From positions 1 through 47,782 of the forward strand of contig SFPF01000003.1 in assembly GCA_004552155.1 (NCBI GenBank): a stretch of DNA of 47,782 nt, in the 5' to 3' direction. The notes below the pieces were generated by a model, which saw nothing but the letters and a program-made list of their open reading frames with translations, did not search any database and was not told the origin of the DNA. Positions 1-8,052 of this stretch are shown here, in pieces. The position numbers and the translations under genes are program-made. Each line of letters opens with the position of its first letter. Positions within the stretch are counted from its first letter, which is position 1. This DNA is from Bacteroidales bacterium. Lineage in GTDB: Bacteria > Bacteroidota > Bacteroidia > Bacteroidales > Bacteroidaceae.

Positions 1-454
1 CGGCATACGCATTCCCTTCATCGTGCGCTGGCCGGGCAAGGTGCAGGCTGGCACGGTCAACGACCATCAACTCGCCTTCTACGACCTTCTGCCCACCTTC
101 TGCGACCTCGCCGGCATCGACGGATACCCCGACAGGTTCCTCAACAAGAACGTCAGCACCGACTGCTTCGACGGCATCTCCTTCAAGCCCACCCTCCTCG
201 GCGAGGAAGGGCAGCAGGAGCACGAGTTCCTCTACTGGGAGTTCCACGAAACCAATATGATGGGCTTGCGCATGGGTAATTGGAAGATGGTGGTCAATGC
301 CGGCAACTGCCTGCTCTACGACCTCTCCACCGACCTGCACGAGGACCACAACGTGGCGGCGCAATATCCCGACATCGTGAAGAAGATGAAAGAAATCATC
401 TTGCGCGAACACACCAACAGTTCCCTCTTCCAAGTCACTCTGCCCAGCCTCTAA
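1..454 (+). CDS. Sulfatase, C-terminal part (5' end outside window)
   Basis: The open frame enters from the left edge and reads GIRIPFIVRWPGKVQAGT, a stretch typical of the region before the C-terminal subdomain of type I (formylglycine) sulfatases. The catalytic Cys/Ser and metal ligands lie upstream and are not visible. The last 150 residues contain the usual DLLPTFCDLAGI and GLRMGNWKMV segments and a YDLSTDLHEDHNVA stretch, as in Bacteroidales arylsulfatases acting on sulfated glycans. In this phylum such enzymes are usually periplasmic or surface lipoproteins, but the signal peptide cannot be checked here. Substrate cannot be predicted from this fragment. A strong terminator follows 30 bases after the stop, so this is the last gene of its transcript. 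The internal GTG at 23 is not a true start. Confidence 0.9.
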   Translation, partial: GIRIPFIVRWPGKVQAGTVNDHQLAFYDLLPTFCDLAGIDGYPDRFLNKNVSTDCFDGISFKPTLLGEEGQQEHEFLYWEFHETNMMGLRMGNWKMVVNAGNCLLYDLSTDLHEDHNVAAQYPDIVKKMKEIILREHTNSSLFQVTLPSL

Positions 455-483
455 GGCAACCGGCAAAGCGGAAATAATAAAAA

Positions 484-523
484 AGCCTTCGGACGAAACA
501 ACGCGTCCGAAGGCTTTTTTTGT
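484..523 (+). terminator. Rho-independent terminator after the sulfatase
   Basis: Perfect 11-bp stem GCCTTCGGACG (486-496) pairs with 505-515 and is followed by a run of eight T. A-rich sequence precedes the stem, so it may also stop transcription from the convergent ATPase gene. Confidence 0.9.
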
Positions 524-544
524 TGGGAAAAACATGCAAACTGC

Positions 545-1804
545 TTAGCCAACCGAGCAAAGCCATTTCCACAGCGGCACGACCTCAATCGTAAGGCCGT
601 CGCGCTCTATCGTCTCCTCCTCATCCTTCGTGATAATGGCAAGGCGTCGCAGCTTTTGGAATTTGGCAAGGCTAACCAGTCCGTCCACCTCGCGCTTGCG
701 CGTTTCGGCATCGCTCAGAGAATAGCTCACCTGAAATGCCGCACCTTCCAAAGGAAGATAAAAATCGACTTCCGCATTGGGCGTGTTGAAAAAATAGCAA
801 TCGCTGCCATGCGTGCGCCGCAGGTTAATGGCCACGATGTTTTCCAAAAGCGAAGTGTCGGGGTCGATGAGAAACAGCGCCAGCAATCCGTTGTCGATGA
901 AATAATACTTCTTGTTCATCTCCTTGTCTTGCAGTTTTCCCATAAAGTTCTCGAAAGGCAGCGTTAGCCAGGAGTCCTTCATGTAAGCAAGGTAATCAAT
1001 CACCGTGTCTGTACTGATTTTTTTGCCCGTGGACGAAACGATGCTTGCGAGGCGGTTGTAGGAGAGCGGTTGCTTCACGCTTTCCGCCAGTTTGCGGATA
1101 AGTACTTTGAGCGCGAAGTCGTTGCGGATGGCGTAGCGCGTCACGAGGTCGCCAAAGAAAATTTTGTTGTACAGGCTGCTTAGCCAAGGGCGGCTGTTCT
1201 TCATCAACGCCGTTTCAGGCAGTCCGCCGTTTCTGAAATAGAGTTCCGCCAAGCGTGCTATTTGCTTGCCGTTCTTTATGAGTGCATTCTGCTTTTTGAG
1301 GTCAAGACCGTTGGCGTTGAGATATTCGGCAAAGGAATACGGGTACACCTCTTGTATCATATACCTGCCGCCCAGCGTGGTGGCAATCTCGCTCGAAAGC
1401 ATTTTGGCGTTGCTGCCGGTGATATATACATTATATTTATGGTCTGCCAAACGGCGGGCAAACTTTTCCCAACCCTCCACAAGCTGTATTTCATCGAGGA
1501 AAAAGATAGGGCGGTGATCATACATCTCTTCGTAGCACACCTTAATGAGTTCGAGATCGCTCAGTTGCAGCGAGTCGATGCGGTCGTCTTCAAAATTGAA
1601 GAACAGAATCTCCTCGCGGCTGTGCCCGCTTTTGATGAGTTGCGCAATCCGTTGGTACATCAGGTACGACTTGCCCGCATGGCGCAGGCCAACCATTACG
1701 TAGTTCTGCCCGTCCATGAAGTCCACCCGCCGCTCTACCAGTTGCACGCTGGTCGCAAATTGCTGGTATTCTGCAATAAGTTGTTTCACTAAATCTTTGG
1801 TCAT
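545..1804 (-). CDS. AAA ATPase with DUF4143 C-terminal domain
   Basis: A 419-residue protein. Walker A is GLRHAGKS near residue 39 and Walker B is PIFFLDEIQ near residue 100. A sensor-like TGSNAKML follows, then a helical wHTH-like middle and a C-terminal half with AEVDFYL...FQVSYS, consistent with the restriction-endonuclease-like fold of DUF4143. Such proteins are common in Bacteroidales and their substrate is unknown; roles in DNA transactions or toxin-antitoxin-like behaviour are only proposed. I start at the ATG at 1804 (MTKDLVKQ); a TTG four codons upstream is possible but weaker. A Bacteroidetes -7 box and two palindromic operator-like repeats lie directly upstream, suggesting autoregulation. 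A second ATPase of related type is at 18.1-19.2 kb. Confidence 0.85.
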   Translation of the reverse strand: MTKDLVKQLIAEYQQFATSVQLVERRVDFMDGQNYVMVGLRHAGKSYLMYQRIAQLIKSGHSREEILFFNFEDDRIDSLQLSDLELIKVCYEEMYDHRPIFFLDEIQLVEGWEKFARRLADHKYNVYITGSNAKMLSSEIATTLGGRYMIQEVYPYSFAEYLNANGLDLKKQNALIKNGKQIARLAELYFRNGGLPETALMKNSRPWLSSLYNKIFFGDLVTRYAIRNDFALKVLIRKLAESVKQPLSYNRLASIVSSTGKKISTDTVIDYLAYMKDSWLTLPFENFMGKLQDKEMNKKYYFIDNGLLALFLIDPDTSLLENIVAINLRRTHGSDCYFFNTPNAEVDFYLPLEGAAFQVSYSLSDAETRKREVDGLVSLAKFQKLRRLAIITKDEEETIERDGLTIEVVPLWKWLCSVG

Positions 1805-1833
1805 AACGCAAAGCAATTAAAACTTTCTTACTG

Positions 1834-1841
1834 CAAAGTTA
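1834..1841 (-). promoter_or_regulatory. -7 promoter box (TAACTTTG) of the ATPase gene
   Basis: On the minus strand the sequence reads TAACTTTG, an exact match to the Bacteroidetes -7 consensus TAnnTTTG, 29 bases upstream of the ATG. No clear TTTG -33 box is present; that position is occupied by the first operator-like palindrome. Confidence 0.65.
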
Positions 1842-1847
1842 CGTTTT

Positions 1848-1896
1848 TATCGAATATACTCGATAAAAATGCCCCTATTTTATCGAATATACTCGA
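1848..1896. promoter_or_regulatory. Two-copy palindromic operator candidate
   Basis: TATCGAATATACTCGATA at 1848-1865 is an interrupted palindrome (TATCGA-N6-TCGATA). Its first 16 bases recur at 1881-1896. The copies start 33 bp apart, about three helical turns, so two dimers could bind one DNA face. The first copy covers where the -33 element of the ATPase promoter should be, which suggests repression. Confidence 0.6.
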
Positions 1897-1935
1897 CAGT
1901 ACGGCGATGAGCACAACCGCCGTACTGCCTTTTTG
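1897..1935 (+). terminator. Terminator-like hairpin upstream of clpB
   Basis: Ten-base perfect stem CAGTACGGCG (1897-1906) pairs with 1918-1927 and is followed by CCTTTTT. It sits between two divergent genes where no upstream transcript is obvious on the plus strand. It could be an attenuator for a longer clpB transcript. No CIRCE element is present. Confidence 0.45.
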
Positions 1936-2073
1936 TCATAAGATAATAGGCAAAAACCGCGTCAAAACGGCGGCAAACTCAAAGAAATGTTAGCAGAAAA
2001 GGCTTTGGCAGACTGTTTGTGCTATCTCTCGGTAGACAATCGTAATATCTATTGCATCTAAAAATAACAACTT

Positions 2074-4634
2074 ATGAAATTCGACAACTTCACCATCAAG
2101 TCCCAAGAGGCCGTGCAGCATGCCATCGACCGCGCACAGGCCTTGGGTCATCAGGCCATCGGCTGCGCCCATCTGCTTTCGGGCGTGCTGGCGGCTGGCG
2201 AGAACGTCACGCAGTTCCTCTTCGGCAAGACGGGCGTGCAGGAGCAGATGCTCCGCCGCGCCCTCGACAGCCAGTTACAGAGCCTGCCGCGCGTGAGCGG
2301 CGGCGAACCTTATCTCGACCGCGAGGCCAACGATGCCCTCAGCCGCGCAGCCGCTGAGGCGCAAAAGATGGGCGACCAGTTCGTGACGCTCGAAGCCCTC
2401 CTGCTCGCCCTACTGCTCACCAAGAGCACGACGGCGCAGATTTTGAAAGACGCCGGTCTCTCGGAGCAGACCCTGCGGCAGGCCATCAAGGAACTGCGCG
2501 GCGGGCAGAAAGCAGCCTCGCAAGGGTCGGAAGACACCTATCAGGCTTTGGAAAAATATGCCCGCAACCTCGTGAGCGAGGCGCGCGAGGGCAAGCTCGA
2601 CCCCGTCATCGGGCGCGACGACGAGATACGCCGCGTGCTGCAAATCCTCTCGCGCCGCACCAAGAACAACCCCATTCTTATCGGCGAGCCGGGCACGGGC
2701 AAAACGGCCATCGTGGAGGGACTGGCGCAGCGCATCGTGCGCGGCGACGTGCCGGAGAACCTGAAAAACAAGCAGCTCTACTCGCTCGACATGGGCGCAC
2801 TCGTGGCAGGCGCGAAGTACAAGGGAGAATTTGAGGAACGCCTCAAAAGCGTCATCAACGAAGTGACGCAGGCCGAAGGCGGCATCATTCTCTTTATCGA
2901 CGAAATCCACACGCTCGTCGGGGCGGGCAAGGGCGAGGGCGCCATGGACGCCGCCAATATTCTCAAGCCCGCGCTGGCACGCGGCGAGCTGCGCAGCATC
3001 GGTGCCACCACCTTGGAGGAATATCAGAAGTATTTCGAGAAAGACAAGGCACTCGAGCGCCGCTTCCAAACGGTCACGGTGGACGAGCCTACGAAGAGAA
3101 ATATGAGAACCACCACCACGTGCGTATTCAGGACGATGCCATCATTGCCGCCGTCAACCTCTCGCATCGCTACATCAACGAGCGTTTCCTGCCCGACAAG
3201 GCCATCGACCTCATGGACGAGGCTGCCGCCAAGCTCCGCATGGAGCGCGACTCGCAGCCCGAGGAACTCGACGAGATCACACGCCGCCTGCGCCAGCTCG
3301 AAATCGAACGCGAGGCCATAAAGCGCGAAAACGACACGCAGAAACTCGAAGGGCTCAACCGCGAAATCTCCGACTTGCAAGAGCGCGAGAAGGCCTATCG
3401 TGCCAAGTGGGAAGGCGAGAAAGAACTGCTCGCCCGCATACAGGCCGACAAGGAACAGGCTGAGCACCTCAAGTTTGAGGCGGAGCGTGCAGAGCGCGAG
3501 GGTGACTATGGGCGCGTGGCTGAAATACGCTACGGCCAACTCAAAGCCCTCGGCGACGACATCGCCAGCGTGCAGCAGCAGCTCCGCGAGCGGCAAGGAG
3601 CGGAGGCGATGGTCAAGGAAGAGGTCACGCCCGACGACATTGCCGACGTGGTGAGCCGCTGGACGGGCATACCCGTGAGCAAGATGCTCGCAGGCGAGCG
3701 CGAGAAACTCCTGCACCTCGAAGAGGAGTTGCACCGCCGCGTTGTGGGGCAGGACGAGGCCATTCGCGCCGTGAGCGACGCCGTGCGCCGCAGCCGCGCA
3801 GGTCTGCAAGACCCCAAGCGCCCCATCGGCTCCTTCATCTTCCTCGGTAGCACGGGCGTGGGCAAGACGGAGCTGGCAAAGGCTCTCGCCGACTATCTCT
3901 TCAACGACGAGAACATGATGACGCGCATCGACATGTCGGAATATCAGGAAAAGTTCAGCGTGTCGCGCCTCGTCGGTGCGCCTCCGGGCTACGTGGGCTA
4001 CGACGAGGGCGGCCAACTCACCGAAGCCGTGCGCCGCAAGCCTTACAGCGTGGTGCTGTTCGACGAAATAGAGAAGGCGCACCCCGACGTGTTCAACATT
4101 CTCCTGCAAGTGCTCGACGACGGCCGCCTCACCGACAACAAGGGCCGTACCGTGAACTTCAAGAACACCATCATCATCATGACCTCCAATCTCGGCTCGC
4201 AGTTCATTCAGAGCAAGCTTGAGGGTCTCGCCGCAAGCGGCGCCGAGCGCGACCGCGCGGTGGAAGAAGCCAAGGAGGGCGTTATGGAACTCTTGAAAAA
4301 GACCATTCGTCCCGAGTTCCTCAACCGTATTGACGACATCATCATGTTCAGCCCGCTCACAGAGTCTGAAATCCGCCAAATCGTGCGCCTGCAAATCGAT
4401 GCCATCGTGCGCCGCCTGCAGTCGCAGGAGGTAAGCCTCACGGTGGACGAGAGCGCCGTCGGCCTCATCGCCTCCGCCGGTTTCGACCCCGAGTTTGGCG
4501 CGCGCCCCGTGAAGCGTGCCTTGCAGCGCCTCTTGCTCAACGACCTCAGCCGCGCCCTGCTCGGCGGCATGGTGGACCGCCGCCAACCTATCCGCGTCAC
4601 GGCGCATGGCGATACGTTGGAGTTTAAGAATTAA
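2074..4634 (+). pseudogene. clpB: ATP-dependent disaggregase ClpB, interrupted by an out-of-frame deletion
   Basis: Cytosolic hexameric AAA+ chaperone that extracts proteins from aggregates together with DnaK. The Clp N-domain comes first, then AAA-1 with Walker A GEPGTGKTAIVEG and Walker B ILFIDEIHTLVG, a long coiled middle domain, and AAA-2 with Walker A GSTGVGKTELAKA and Walker B VVLFDEIEKAHPDV. The first frame runs from ATG 2074 to about 3093 (RRFQTVTVDEPT). The reading then jumps to another frame at KYENHHHVRIQDDAI, which continues to 4634. From memory of the family, about 12-13 residues (the ISILRGLKE region) plus one base are missing, roughly 37-40 nt. Everything else is well conserved, so assembly collapse is as likely as a true mutation. 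Independent starts inside the second part are not credible. Confidence 0.85.
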
Positions 4635-4654
4635 GACGTACCTGTTTTATAGCA

Positions 4655-4697
4655 ATCTGCCCGTCCGAGAGACTGCTTCTCGGGCGGGCGGATTTTT
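4655..4697 (+). terminator. Terminator of clpB
   Basis: Stem GCCCGTCCGAGA (4659-4670) pairs with TCTCGGGCGGGC (4678-4689), with one G-T pair, and is followed by GGATTTTTG. It lies 25 bases after the clpB stop. Confidence 0.85.
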
Positions 4698-4796
4698 GTA
4701 TGCACCCTGCCGCAACTATCAGCCGTGAGGCGCACTGCTTTCTGCCGTGACAATTTTTCCTTTCTCCTTTCAAATTTTCATTTTCAGCAAGCAATT

Positions 4797-4945
4797 TTTT
4801 CCTCTCTGCGCAGAAAGTTTTTGTTACAAACTTTGTAACGCATATTACAAACTTTGTAACGCGTGTTACAAACTTTCTAACACATGTTACAAAGTTTGTA
4901 ATAAAAATCTCTTATATGATAGTAAAAAATATCAAGCAGAAAGGA
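4797..4945. repeat. Dispersed intergenic element with four 21-bp palindromic units, copy 1
   Basis: Four 17-bp palindromes of the form RTTACAAASTTTSTAAY (4823-4839, 4844-4860, 4865-4881, 4886-4902) are separated by 4-base spacers GCAT, GCGT and ACAT, giving an exact 21-bp period. The array is flanked by CTGCGCAGAAAG on the left and CTTATATGATAGTAAAAA plus TATCAAGCAGAAAGG on the right. The same array and flanks occur in inverse orientation at 38.2-38.4 kb, so the unit of dispersal is the whole roughly 150-bp block. The surrounding 4700-4980 bp holds no gene; a short open frame here is only the repeat being translated. Confidence 0.8.
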
Positions 4946-5057
4946 AGAAATAGCTCCGAGGAAAGACAAAATTTAAGGCGGAAAATTTAAAAGTCGCGCT
5001 GCTTGCCAATCCCGTGCGGCTCAATACGGGAAGCCGTATCACATTGAACCGAAAGGA

Positions 5058-5091
5058 GTAGGGGCGCTCTGCAGAACGCCCCTACTTTTTT
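5058..5091 (+). terminator. GTAGGGGCG hairpin with T run
   Basis: GTAGGGGCG (5058-5066) pairs perfectly with CGCCCCTAC (5077-5085) and is followed by TTTTTT. A relative of this hairpin sits at 10899-10926, so it is also a small repeat family. No gene immediately upstream explains it; 4980-5330 otherwise shows nothing recognisable. Confidence 0.55.
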
Positions 5092-5337
5092 GCAAGAAGA
5101 TTTAAGGCAATATTCCAAAGGGTGGTACGACCTGAGAACTATCAAGAGAGAAGTACAACTCGGAATATTAAAATGCACCAATTTGAATCAACAAGAGTCC
5201 TGAATGTATCATATTAATATGCGTCTGACCTTTCACGCGGGTTCGGACGAGTAGGAAATTTGAAATGAACTAAAAATAAACCAGAAATAAACCAAAAATG
5301 AATTAAAATATCGTCCAAACAATTATCCCATAGGCTT

Positions 5338-5345
5338 TATCTTTG
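5338..5345 (+). promoter_or_regulatory. -7 promoter box (TATCTTTG) for the 5.6-kb exported protein
   Basis: Exact TAnnTTTG match about 270 bases upstream of the gene. A-rich tracts with AAATAAACC repeated twice lie upstream at 5270-5300 and may act as an UP-like element. No clear -33 TTTG is seen. Confidence 0.5.
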
Positions 5346-5351
5346 CACTTG

Positions 5352-5613
5352 AAATTCTGTGTCATTCAGTTGTGCCAACGAAGGAGGTGTAAACCTCGCC
5401 TTTCCCTTGGCCAGCCAAATGGGAACTCACACAGATTGTATAACTAACCTTATTTCAACACCCTATAGGGTTCCGCAGGGCATTATTAACCAAGTGATGT
5501 GTAATAAATGAGTTTTTTCAATTGGTCGGCTTAACGGGGGTAGTTTCACCTACTAAGTGCACTACAAAAGTAAAGCAGACTATTTTATTACAGATTACTA
5601 AATTCTCTATCCT
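5352..5613 (+). other. Long, structured 5' leader (candidate regulatory RNA)
   Basis: About 260 bases separate the promoter box from the start codon. Nested complementarity is visible: CTGTGT (5357-5362) with ACACAG (5429-5434), GCCAA (5374-5378) with TTGGC (5407-5411), and an apical AGGT-GTAA-ACCT hairpin (5385-5396). Further down, GGTAG-TTTCA-CCTAC forms a small hairpin near 5540. I cannot match it to a known riboswitch. Confidence 0.4.
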
Positions 5614-6297
5614 ATGTTACACACAATGAAATCTGTTTTTGCTATCTTGTGTTTGTTCGCTTTGAGTTTATCTACTAATGCTCAACAGATGCTCACAAGT
5701 GACATTACTGTCACCTATCCTATTTATTACCACAAGTTGGGAGGCTCGGATTATAGACTGGATCCTGCCACTCATAATGCGACTTTAAGGTTTTTTTCTT
5801 TTGGGAAATACTTCACTTATGAAATAGAGTTGTCTGGTCCTGTTTTTAAAGAAGCAAATCAAAGCATCAACAAGAAGGGGGATAAAAGGTATTTTTCCTG
5901 GAGCGGTTCAACTGATTTCATGAGTGCTGCTCACATTACTTCACCTAATAACATGTACGTTTTGGCTGATGCCCAAAAACGCATGGACGGCCTCTTCGGT
6001 AAGGGGGACGAAGGTTGGATGGTAATGGTGACAGGACAGTTGAAAAATTGTATTACCGACATCCATTCTGGAAGCACATTAACAGAGGTACAAACAGCAA
6101 TGAAGGGATTGGGGCAATACACATCATTTAAGGAAACGGGAACTGTAGGTTCACTGAAGGAATACACTTTATATGGATTTCAGCTCCACGATCATCCTAT
6201 CCGCAACCAGACAACTGCCCGAAAGGATGACCCCTATGCAAAATTCTATTTTAATGCCAACAATGTATTAGTTAAATGGTACATGTTAAAAAGGTAA
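5614..6297 (+). CDS. Exported protein of unknown function
   Basis: A 227-residue protein. A signal peptide (MKSVFAILCLFALSLSTNAQ) starts at the second ATG, 5626, which is the more likely start; the ATG at 5614 adds four residues. The mature part is about 200 residues, soluble, without cysteine-rich or repeat regions, and contains alternating beta-prone segments such as NATLRFFSFGKYFTYEIEL. I recognise no family. Base composition is clearly more AT-rich than clpB or the surface locus, and the gene stands alone between its own long leader and its own terminator. This suggests an accessory gene gained by transfer. Confidence 0.7.
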   Translation: MLHTMKSVFAILCLFALSLSTNAQQMLTSDITVTYPIYYHKLGGSDYRLDPATHNATLRFFSFGKYFTYEIELSGPVFKEANQSINKKGDKRYFSWSGSTDFMSAAHITSPNNMYVLADAQKRMDGLFGKGDEGWMVMVTGQLKNCITDIHSGSTLTEVQTAMKGLGQYTSFKETGTVGSLKEYTLYGFQLHDHPIRNQTTARKDDPYAKFYFNANNVLVKWYMLKR

Positions 6298-6421
6298 TCC
6301 AATCCAATGCGATTATTGTAATGCTATAATCAACCGGGGGCTTCTCGTCCCTGTTATGAATAGTTTAAAACACCCGTTTCACTTTTATAGTGCACTCAGA
6401 AAGTGGAACAACCATGACACT

Positions 6422-6456
6422 ACCACCGATGGAGTTAAGTTCTATCGGTGGTTTTT
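6422..6456 (+). terminator. Terminator of the 5.6-kb exported protein gene
   Basis: ACCACCGAT (6422-6430) pairs with ATCGGTGGT (6444-6452) and is followed by TTTT. The stretch 6298-6420 holds nothing else recognisable. Confidence 0.8.
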
Positions 6457-6523
6457 GCAATAAAAAGACATCACAACCAAAATATAAAGTGTGGTGACTT
6501 TTGTGGTAGCTTGGTGAAGCGCG

Positions 6524-6566
6524 GTAAAAAACAGAAGACCGCTAACTCATCGAGAATTAGCGGTCT
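6524..6566 (-). terminator. Terminator, probably the original one of tRNA-Phe
   Basis: AGACCGCTAA (6536-6545) pairs with TTAGCGGTCT (6557-6566). On the minus strand it is followed by a T-rich run (complement of 6524-6531). It lies directly beyond the tRNA-Phe 3' fragment, so before the islet inserted it would have terminated that tRNA. Confidence 0.7.
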
Positions 6567-6589
6567 CTTTGTGGTGCCACCAGGAATCG
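6566..6589. repeat. Attachment-site repeat, distal copy (tRNA-Phe 3' fragment)
   Basis: These 24 bases are identical to 7786-7809 and include the last 18 bases of the tRNA-Phe gene. A truncated tRNA 3' end at the far border of an insertion is the classic mark of site-specific integration. Confidence 0.8.
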
Positions 6590-7785
6590 TTCTATCCACC
6601 CAAACATCTGTATATCATTACTTTTCAGAATAGTCTTAACAGCATTCTCCTCCTATTGCTCCACCGCTGGACTTCTGCGTTCTGCGTGTCGTTTATGCGG
6701 ATAATTTCTTGGTACAAATATTTGATTTACTTGAAATTACCATCAATTTTATCTCTCAACCTTTTGATTTCTCTATCAAAATCGCTTTCGAGCAGTTCCA
6801 TTTCGCGCTTGCGGTAGATTTCAAACTCCTTTTCTGCCTTTTCAATCGCCTGCTTATGTGAGATGTTCCCCTTGCCAATCAGTACTTTTCGCTTGTGGGC
6901 AATAATCTGATTGTCCAAGGCTTCTATCCAGTCTTTCATTGTCATAGGGTTCATCTCCAAGGCTTGAAACTCGGCAAAGTCCAAGAAACCAGAAACGAGC
7001 AGGTTCAAGCGTTGAAGTTCAATCTCCGACAGATAGTTCTTGGCAATCTTCACATCATCCTTAGTCACATAATTGCCTTTGAAGTTTGTCATGCCGACAA
7101 ACGGTTTCTCATTGTCCACACGATTGTAGATAACTTCTGCTGCCGTATTCTCATGGACGGCATAATGCAGTTTGTTCTGCACAGTGGCGAAAAACATCTT
7201 TGTCATCTCATCGCGCGGGTCATAGTCTGTGGCGGTGGCATATATATCGGTGACCTGCTGGTAGAAATTGCGCTCGCTGCTGCGAATATCCCTGATACGC
7301 TGCAAGAGTTCGCGGAAATAACGGTTGCCGCCTTGCTTCAATCGCTCATCGTCCATGGCAAATCCTTTCTGGATATACTCATGCAGCCGCTGCGTTGCCC
7401 ACCGGCGGAAACGGGTTGCCACTTGCGACTGCACACGATAGCCTAAGGCGATAATCATGTCAAGGTTGTAGTGGATAACGTTTCGCTGGACTTGGCGTTT
7501 ACCCTCTTGGCGAACTAATAAGAATTGCTTATAAGTTCGACTCTCGTCCAATTCTTGATCAGCATATATGTTCTTAATATGCATGGAGATATTTTCTTGT
7601 GTCGTTTGATATATCTCCGCCAACTGGTTTTGCGTCAGCCATAAGTCTTCATCGGCGAAGCGCACGGACACGCGGGTTATTTCTTCGTCGTCTTGATAGA
7701 GGATTATTTTATTGTCGTCTTTCATGAGCCGCACATTCTCTTAGTTACAAAAAACAAAAAAAGAGAGCGTTCTAATTGCTCTCTT
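6590..7785. mobile_element. 1.2-kb tRNA-Phe islet carrying rhuM only
   Basis: The segment lies between two 24-bp direct repeats of the tRNA-Phe 3' end. It carries one gene (RhuM family, minus strand) and a new terminator for the tRNA. No integrase is inside, so it would depend on a recombinase supplied elsewhere, or it is the remnant of a larger element. Bases 6590-6726 show no gene. Confidence 0.65.
6727..7725 (-). CDS. RhuM family protein
   Basis: A 332-residue protein of the virulence RhuM family, named from a Salmonella pathogenicity-island gene and common on mobile elements. The N-terminal part (DLWLTQNQLAEIYQTT) resembles a winged-helix/Fic-associated DNA-binding segment. The conserved centre ALGYRVQSQVATRFRRWATQ is the family hallmark, and the C-terminus is a charged coiled coil (KAEKEFEIYRKREMELLESD). 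Molecular function is unproven in the family. I use ATG 7725 (MKDDNKIILYQ) rather than the upstream GTG at 7734. It is the only gene in the tRNA-Phe islet. Confidence 0.88.
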   Translation of the reverse strand: MKDDNKIILYQDDEEITRVSVRFADEDLWLTQNQLAEIYQTTQENISMHIKNIYADQELDESRTYKQFLLVRQEGKRQVQRNVIHYNLDMIIALGYRVQSQVATRFRRWATQRLHEYIQKGFAMDDERLKQGGNRYFRELLQRIRDIRSSERNFYQQVTDIYATATDYDPRDEMTKMFFATVQNKLHYAVHENTAAEVIYNRVDNEKPFVGMTNFKGNYVTKDDVKIAKNYLSEIELQRLNLLVSGFLDFAEFQALEMNPMTMKDWIEALDNQIIAHKRKVLIGKGNISHKQAIEKAEKEFEIYRKREMELLESDFDREIKRLRDKIDGNFK

Positions 7786-7786
7786 T
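7750..7786 (-). terminator. Terminator directly downstream of tRNA-Phe
   Basis: AAAGAGAGC (7760-7768) pairs with GCTCTCTTT (7778-7786). On the minus strand it is followed by a long T run. It begins six bases beyond the tRNA 3' end and belongs to the inserted segment. Confidence 0.8.
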
Positions 7787-7809
7787 CTTTGTGGTGCCAC
7801 CAGGAATCG
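7786..7809. repeat. Attachment-site repeat, proximal copy
   Basis: Identical to 6566-6589. It covers the 3' 18 bases of the intact tRNA-Phe plus six downstream bases. Confidence 0.8.
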
Positions 7810-7864
7810 AACCGGGGACACAAGGATTTTCAGTCCTTTGCTCTACCAACTGAGCTATGGCACC
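7792..7864 (-). tRNA. tRNA-Phe (GAA)
   Basis: On the minus strand the acceptor stem GGTGCCA pairs with TGGCACC. The D arm AGCTCAGTTGGTAGAGC is followed by an anticodon arm with loop CTGAAAA, so the anticodon is GAA. The T arm contains GGTTCGATTCC. The 3' CCA is not encoded. The gene is 73 nt long and its 3' end is duplicated at 6.57 kb. Confidence 0.96.
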
Positions 7865-8052
7865 GTGCTGTTTTGCGATGCAAAAGTAGAGATAATTTTC
7901 TTAGCGGCAAAGGGCAAAGGGCATTTTTTTACGTGAAAGTTGAAAAAAGAGGGGAAAATGCTGCTTGTTTCGTAAAAAAAGAGGCAACTTTGCGCTTGTG
8001 TGTGCGCTTTTTTAAGCGCACACGATGATTGCACATACTTTATATATATAAG

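Noticed and set aside
1897..1935. CIRCE or thermosensor element controlling clpB
   Set aside because: The hairpin does not match the CIRCE sequence and does not pair with the ribosome-binding region of clpB.
3085..3110. Programmed ribosomal frameshift in clpB
   Set aside because: About 12 conserved residues are missing at the junction, so a one-base slip could not restore the protein, and there is no slippery heptamer.
3024..4607. A 527-codon frame on the minus strand over clpB
   Set aside because: It is the antisense shadow of a high-GC conserved gene; the plus-strand protein has clear ClpB motifs.
4823..4902. CRISPR array in the 21-bp repeats
   Set aside because: The repeating part is a 17-bp palindrome with 4-base spacers that are nearly the same; there are no unique spacers and no cas genes.
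4747..4953. Small protein with CYKLCNA repeats
   Set aside because: It is only the translation of the 21-bp palindrome array.
6566..6589. A second tRNA gene
   Set aside because: Only the last 18 bases of tRNA-Phe are present; there is no anticodon or D arm.
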